NCBI GenBank assembly: GCA_949283375.1
Contig: CASDSM010000012.1
Location: 1-44,826, forward strand
Direction: 5' to 3'
DNA length: 44,826 nucleotides
From: an uncultured Eubacteriales bacterium
GTDB lineage: Bacteria; Bacillota; Clostridia; Oscillospirales; Oscillospiraceae
A program made the position numbers and the translations under genes. The notes beneath the pieces are model-generated. The model did not search any database, had not been told where the DNA came from, and saw nothing but the letters and a program-made list of their open reading frames with translations. Of the stretch, positions 41,322-44,826 are shown piece by piece; within the stretch, counting starts at the first letter, position 1, and every line of letters begins with the position of its first letter.

Positions 41322-41957
41322 TCAGTCGCTCCCCTCCTCGATATAGCTGTAGAGGGTATACTTGCTGATGCCGAAATACTGGCTGATCTTGTTGCCCGAC
41401 TTGGTGATGAGCAGCGCGCCGGAGTTGTTGAGAAAGCGGATCGCCTTCACCTTGTCCTCCTTGGTCATCAGGGGCACCGGTTTTCCCACCAGCCGGACGG
41501 ACTCCTCCAGCAGCCGGTCGAGCAACTCGCTCACATTGGTGGCCGGCCGGTCGGGGGCGGGGCGCTGCTCCGCCTCGGGGGCGATGAGGGAGTGAATGGC
41601 GTTCTCCGCCGCCATCAGCACGGTCACGTCGGTGTTGATGGAGAGGATATAGTCCACCTGATCGTCCGCGCCCCAGAGGTAGAGGGTGGAGGACTTCAAA
41701 ATCTTCCCGTCCGCCGTCCGGGTGGTAAAGCCGAGCTTGTCGGCGAGCTGCCCGCGCGCCTTCCCACGCGCGGCGAGAGCGACGGGGGAGGGGCCGTCCC
41801 CTGCGGTGCGGTGGGTGATGTGTCCGTTCTCAATGTGGGCCACCACCGGCTCGCGCGCCCGGTCAGTCAGGTCGTGGATGACCACCTCGGTGTTGGCCCC
41901 ATACTGGATGGCAAGGGCGTGGGCCACCTGCCGGAGCAGCTCCAGATTGGTCGGCAT
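41322..41957 (-). CDS. YheO/DauR-type PAS-HTH transcriptional regulator
   Basis: This 211-residue regulator has an N-terminal YheO-like PAS domain (LAIQYGANTEVVIHDL, then GDGPSPVALAARGK and SSTLYLWGADDQVDYILSIN). A C-terminal helix-turn-helix (KVKAIRFLNNSGALLITKSGNKISQYFGISKYTLYSYI) follows. AAGGAGG is 8 nt before the ATG at 41957; the TTG further up is rejected. It is divergent from ssnA and probably controls it and the hydantoinase gene in response to a substrate bound by the PAS domain. The ligand is unknown. Confidence 0.9.
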   Translation of the reverse strand: MPTNLELLRQVAHALAIQYGANTEVVIHDLTDRAREPVVAHIENGHITHRTAGDGPSPVALAARGKARGQLADKLGFTTRTADGKILKSSTLYLWGADDQVDYILSINTDVTVLMAAENAIHSLIAPEAEQRPAPDRPATNVSELLDRLLEESVRLVGKPVPLMTKEDKVKAIRFLNNSGALLITKSGNKISQYFGISKYTLYSYIEEGSD

Positions 41958-41995
41958 GGAGACCGCCTCCTTCAAAGAAAGTCTTTCTATCGACC

Positions 41996-42023
41996 ATCAT
42001 ACCAGATTCCGGAAAAAAAACAA
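41996..42023 (-). promoter_or_regulatory. Promoter of the YheO-type regulator
   Basis: On the minus strand TTGTTT (42018-42023), 16 bp, TATGAT (41996-42001). It is divergent from the ssnA promoter, with about 35 bp between the two -35 boxes, a likely site for regulator binding. Confidence 0.65.
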
Positions 42024-42057
42024 CCCCGGCGGCGGAGTACCTTGTCACTTTAGCAGA

Positions 42058-42086
42058 TTGAAAAGAGAGAGAAAGGGTGGTAGAAT
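42058..42086 (+). promoter_or_regulatory. Promoter of ssnA
   Basis: TTGAAA (42058-42063), 17 bp, TAGAAT (42081-42086). The start near 42093 is about 40 nt before the ATG at 42134. Confidence 0.75.
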
Positions 42087-42133
42087 AAGAAAAACCTTTT
42101 ACAAGGACTTTGCATCAACAGGAGGCGAGGGAT

Positions 42134-43465
42134 ATGCTGCTCATCGGCAACGGCAGAGTGATCACCAGAGACCCGGAGAACCCCTTTCTCGCGCGCGGCG
42201 GCGTCGCGGTCGCGGACGGCAAAATTGTCTGCACCGGCGCGTGGGAGGACCTGCTCGCGCAGTACCATGACGCGGAGGTGCTCGACGCCCACGGCGGCGT
42301 CATCATGCCTGGCCTGATCAACGTCCACGAGCACATCTATTCCGAGATGGCCCGCGGCCTCTCGGTGCGCGGCTACGCCCCGCGCGGCTTCCTGGACATT
42401 CTGGAGGGCATGTGGTGGAATATCGACCGCCACCTCACGCTGGAGCAGACCCACCTGTCCGCCCAGGTGACCATGGCCGAGTGCGTGAAAAACGGGGTCA
42501 CCACCATCTTTGACCACCACGCGAGCTATTTCCACATTCCCGACAGCCTCTTCGCCCTGGAGGAGGCCGGACGCGAGACCGGCATCCGCCGCTGTCTGTG
42601 CTATGAGGTCTCCGACCGCGACGGGGCGGACAAGGCGCGCGAGGCGGTGCTGGAAAACGAGCGCTTCCTCCGCTATGCCCAGGCGGACCGGAGCGGGATG
42701 ACGGCGGCCATGATGGGCCTGCACGCCTCCTTCACCCTCTCGGACGAGACGCTCGCCTTCGCGGCGGAACACAAGCCGGACGGCGCGGGCTATCACATCC
42801 ACGTGGCTGAGGGGGCCTACGACCTGGAGCACTGCCAGAGGACCTACGGGATGCGCCTGGTGGAGCGGCTGCACGCGCGCGGCATCCTGGGCCCCCGGAC
42901 GCTCGCGGCCCACTGCATCTATATCAATGAGGAGGAGATGGACCTCCTGCGCGAGACGGACACTATGGTGGTCCACAACCCCGAGTCCAATATGGGCAAC
43001 GCCTGCGGCTGCCCGCCGACGATGGCCCTCTGCCGCAAGGGCGTGCTGACCGGGCTCGGCACCGACGGCTACACCCACGACATGCTCGAGAGCTACAAGG
43101 CGGCCAACCTCCTGCACAAGCACCACCTCCAGGACCCCAACGCTGCCTGGGGCGAGGTGCCGGAGATGCTGTTTTCCAACAACGCCAAGATCGCCGCGCG
43201 CTATTTTGACATCCCGCTCGGCGCGCTCAAGCCGGGCTACGGGGCGGACGTCATCGTCACCGACTATATCCCCATCACCCCGATGGATGCGGCCAACTGC
43301 AACAGCCACATCCTCTTCGGCATGTGTGGCCGCAGCGTGATCCACACCGTCTGCGCCGGGCGGATTCTGATGCGCGACCGGAAGCTCACCTTCTGCGACG
43401 AGGAGGCCCTCTGCGCCGCCACCCGCGAGGGCGCGCGGCGGCTCTGGACGTCCATCAACGGCTGA
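42134..43465 (+). CDS. ssnA: Putative aminohydrolase SsnA
   Basis: This 443-residue amidohydrolase-superfamily protein is like SsnA. The metal motif reads NVHEHIYSEMARG, and GMWWNIDRHLTLEQ, TTIFDHHASYF and a late GLGTDGYTHDM (Asp ligand) are typical. GGAGG is 8 nt before the ATG at 42134. SsnA genes commonly accompany selenium-dependent hydroxylase and hydantoinase clusters for breaking down purines and related rings; its exact reaction is not established. The hydantoinase gene follows after 20 nt, so both are in one operon. No hydroxylase gene is within the window, but the operon continues past its end. Confidence 0.92.
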   Translation: MLLIGNGRVITRDPENPFLARGGVAVADGKIVCTGAWEDLLAQYHDAEVLDAHGGVIMPGLINVHEHIYSEMARGLSVRGYAPRGFLDILEGMWWNIDRHLTLEQTHLSAQVTMAECVKNGVTTIFDHHASYFHIPDSLFALEEAGRETGIRRCLCYEVSDRDGADKAREAVLENERFLRYAQADRSGMTAAMMGLHASFTLSDETLAFAAEHKPDGAGYHIHVAEGAYDLEHCQRTYGMRLVERLHARGILGPRTLAAHCIYINEEEMDLLRETDTMVVHNPESNMGNACGCPPTMALCRKGVLTGLGTDGYTHDMLESYKAANLLHKHHLQDPNAAWGEVPEMLFSNNAKIAARYFDIPLGALKPGYGADVIVTDYIPITPMDAANCNSHILFGMCGRSVIHTVCAGRILMRDRKLTFCDEEALCAATREGARRLWTSING

Positions 43466-43485
43466 GCAGGGAGGAGGATGCACCG

Positions 43486-44826
43486 ATGAAGACACTGATT
43501 CGCGGCGGCACACTGGTCACGGAAGACGGGACATACCGCGCGGACCTGCTGGCGGAGGACGGGCGGATCGCCGCCGTGGGCACACATCTGGAGGCGGCGG
43601 ACGCCGGGGTGGTGGACGCCTCCGGCAAGCTGGTCCTCCCTGGCCTGATTGACGCGCACACCCATATGGACCTCCCGGTGGCGGGCACGGTGACGGCGGA
43701 CGATTTTGCCAGCGGCACCCGCGCCGCCATCCTCGGCGGCACCACCTGCCTGGTGGACTTTGCCACCCAGGACTTTGGGGAGACGCTGGCGGAGGGCCTC
43801 GCCAACTGGCAGGCCAAGGCGGCGGGGCGGAGCAGCTGCGACTACGCCTTCCACCTCGCCATCTCCGAGTGGCGCCCGGACATCCGCGATGAGCTGGCGG
43901 AGACGGTCCGCAATGGCGTCACCTCCTTCAAGCTCTATATGACCTACTCCAATCAGGTGAATGACCGGGAGATCTATGAGGTGCTCTCCGCCCTCCGTCC
44001 CCTCGGCGGCATCGTCGGAGTCCACTGTGAGAACAGCGGCATGATCGACGCCTGTACCGCCGCAATTAAGACCCGCGGCATCACCGGCCCGGAGGGACAC
44101 CCCCTCTCCCGCCCGGACGAGGCGGAGGCGGAGGCGATCCACCGCCTGCTCGCCATTGCCCGGCTGGCGGACGTGCCGGTGGTGGTGGTCCACCTGTCCA
44201 CCCGCAAGGGGCTCGAGGAGATCCGCCGGGCCCGCGCAGCGGGGCAGAAGGTCTATGTGGAGACCTGTCCGCAATACCTCCTGCTGGAGGACGGCCGTTA
44301 CGCCCTGCCCGATTTTGAGGGCGCGCGTTATGTCTGCTCCCCGCCGCTGCGCACCTGCGCGGACCGCGCCGCCCTCTGGCAGGCCCTCGCCGCCGGAGAG
44401 ATCGACACCGTCTCCACGGACCACTGCTCCTTCACCCTCGCGCAGAAGGACGCCGGGCGGGGCGACTTCACCAAAATTCCCGGCGGCATGCCCGGCGTGG
44501 AGGAGCGCGTCCGGCTGCTGTATACCTACGGCGTGTGCGCCGGGCGGCTCACCATGCCGCAGCTGGTGCGCCACCTCGCGGCCAACCCGGCGCGGCTCTA
44601 CGGGCTCTACCCCCGCAAGGGCGTGCTCGCCCCGGGGAGCGACGCGGACGTCGTCCTCTGGGACCCGGACTTCGAGACCGTCCTCTCCGCCCGGACGAGC
44701 CACTCTGCCGCCGGATACGAGCCATACGAGGGGGTCGCGGTCCGCGGACGGGCGGAGACCGTCTTCCTGCGCGGCGTGCGCGTGGTGGACCACGGGGCGC
44801 TGGTCGCAGAGAATACCGGCGTTTAT
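43486..44826 (+). CDS. hydA: Dihydropyrimidinase/D-hydantoinase, cut by the window end
   Basis: The frame from the ATG at 43486 (GGAGGA 7 nt upstream) stays open for 447 codons to the window end. The family is about 455-460 residues, so only a few are missing. Metal ligands are visible: DAHTHMDL, the carboxylated Lys in TSFKLYMTY, His in GVHCENSG and VVHLSTRKG, and Asp in VSTDHCSF. It hydrolyses cyclic amides such as dihydrouracil or hydantoin. It follows ssnA by 20 nt. The exact substrate is inferred from the neighbourhood. Confidence 0.93.
   Translation, partial: MKTLIRGGTLVTEDGTYRADLLAEDGRIAAVGTHLEAADAGVVDASGKLVLPGLIDAHTHMDLPVAGTVTADDFASGTRAAILGGTTCLVDFATQDFGETLAEGLANWQAKAAGRSSCDYAFHLAISEWRPDIRDELAETVRNGVTSFKLYMTYSNQVNDREIYEVLSALRPLGGIVGVHCENSGMIDACTAAIKTRGITGPEGHPLSRPDEAEAEAIHRLLAIARLADVPVVVVHLSTRKGLEEIRRARAAGQKVYVETCPQYLLLEDGRYALPDFEGARYVCSPPLRTCADRAALWQALAAGEIDTVSTDHCSFTLAQKDAGRGDFTKIPGGMPGVEERVRLLYTYGVCAGRLTMPQLVRHLAANPARLYGLYPRKGVLAPGSDADVVLWDPDFETVLSARTSHSAAGYEPYEGVAVRGRAETVFLRGVRVVDHGALVAENTGVY

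Overview
The window comes from a GC-rich Firmicute of the class Clostridia, most like the gut Oscillospiraceae (Flavonifractor/Intestinimonas-type). This is inferred from strong AGGAGG ribosome sites, TTGACA-N17-TATAAT-type promoters, a T-box leader on the trp operon, a class I lysyl-tRNA synthetase with a C-terminal tRNA-binding domain, and an SsnA/hydantoinase pair. No species is claimed.

Region 1 (1-9280) is a complete type I-C CRISPR-Cas locus on the minus strand: cas3-cas5d-cas8c-cas7-cas4-cas1-cas2, then a leader and an array of 12 identical 33-nt repeats. At least one further degenerate repeat lies at the far end. cas8c carries an internal start with a perfect Shine-Dalgarno sequence that would give a separate Cas11c subunit. 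The most striking feature is in the 5' region of cas3. A plus-strand RNA unit has its own promoter, a CRISPR-repeat-like hairpin with the intact 3' handle, a spacer-like segment and a terminator. The spacer-like segment matches a site with a TTC PAM directly over the -35 box of the cas promoter: 15 of its first 17 bases match, and mismatches fall only at positions 6 and 12. This looks like a CreR-type, crRNA-like autorepressor in which Cascade shuts off its own operon.

Region 2 (9280-17560) holds an AGCS amino-acid/sodium symporter, a tiny ORF, an operon of two alpha/beta-hydrolase esterases and an ATP-grasp ligase, an unusual HPr-like protein (His15 kept, Arg17 and Ser46 replaced), a small unknown protein next to an SH3-NlpC/P60 wall hydrolase, and an alarmone-hydrolase-like HD protein with a metallo-beta-lactamase-fold protein. 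A 560-bp stretch without a clear gene has an orphan promoter and a 13-bp hairpin.

Region 3 (17560-28200) has rpsB-tsf, a phosphoesterase overlapping a cytoplasmic ParB-like/BMP-like fusion, a large secreted SGNH-type esterase with six fibronectin-III-like repeats, a ketopantoate reductase and an NADP-type isocitrate dehydrogenase.

Region 4 (28260-37300) is a full tryptophan operon, trpEGDCFBA, every junction overlapping or nearly so, under a tryptophan T-box, followed by lysS with its own promoter.

Region 5 (37320-44826) has an ECF sigma/anti-sigma/acyltransferase operon, an AT-rich P-loop kinase and GNAT pair that looks acquired, and a YheO-type regulator divergent from ssnA and a hydantoinase gene cut by the window end. 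The last group points to purine or pyrimidine-type heterocycle breakdown.
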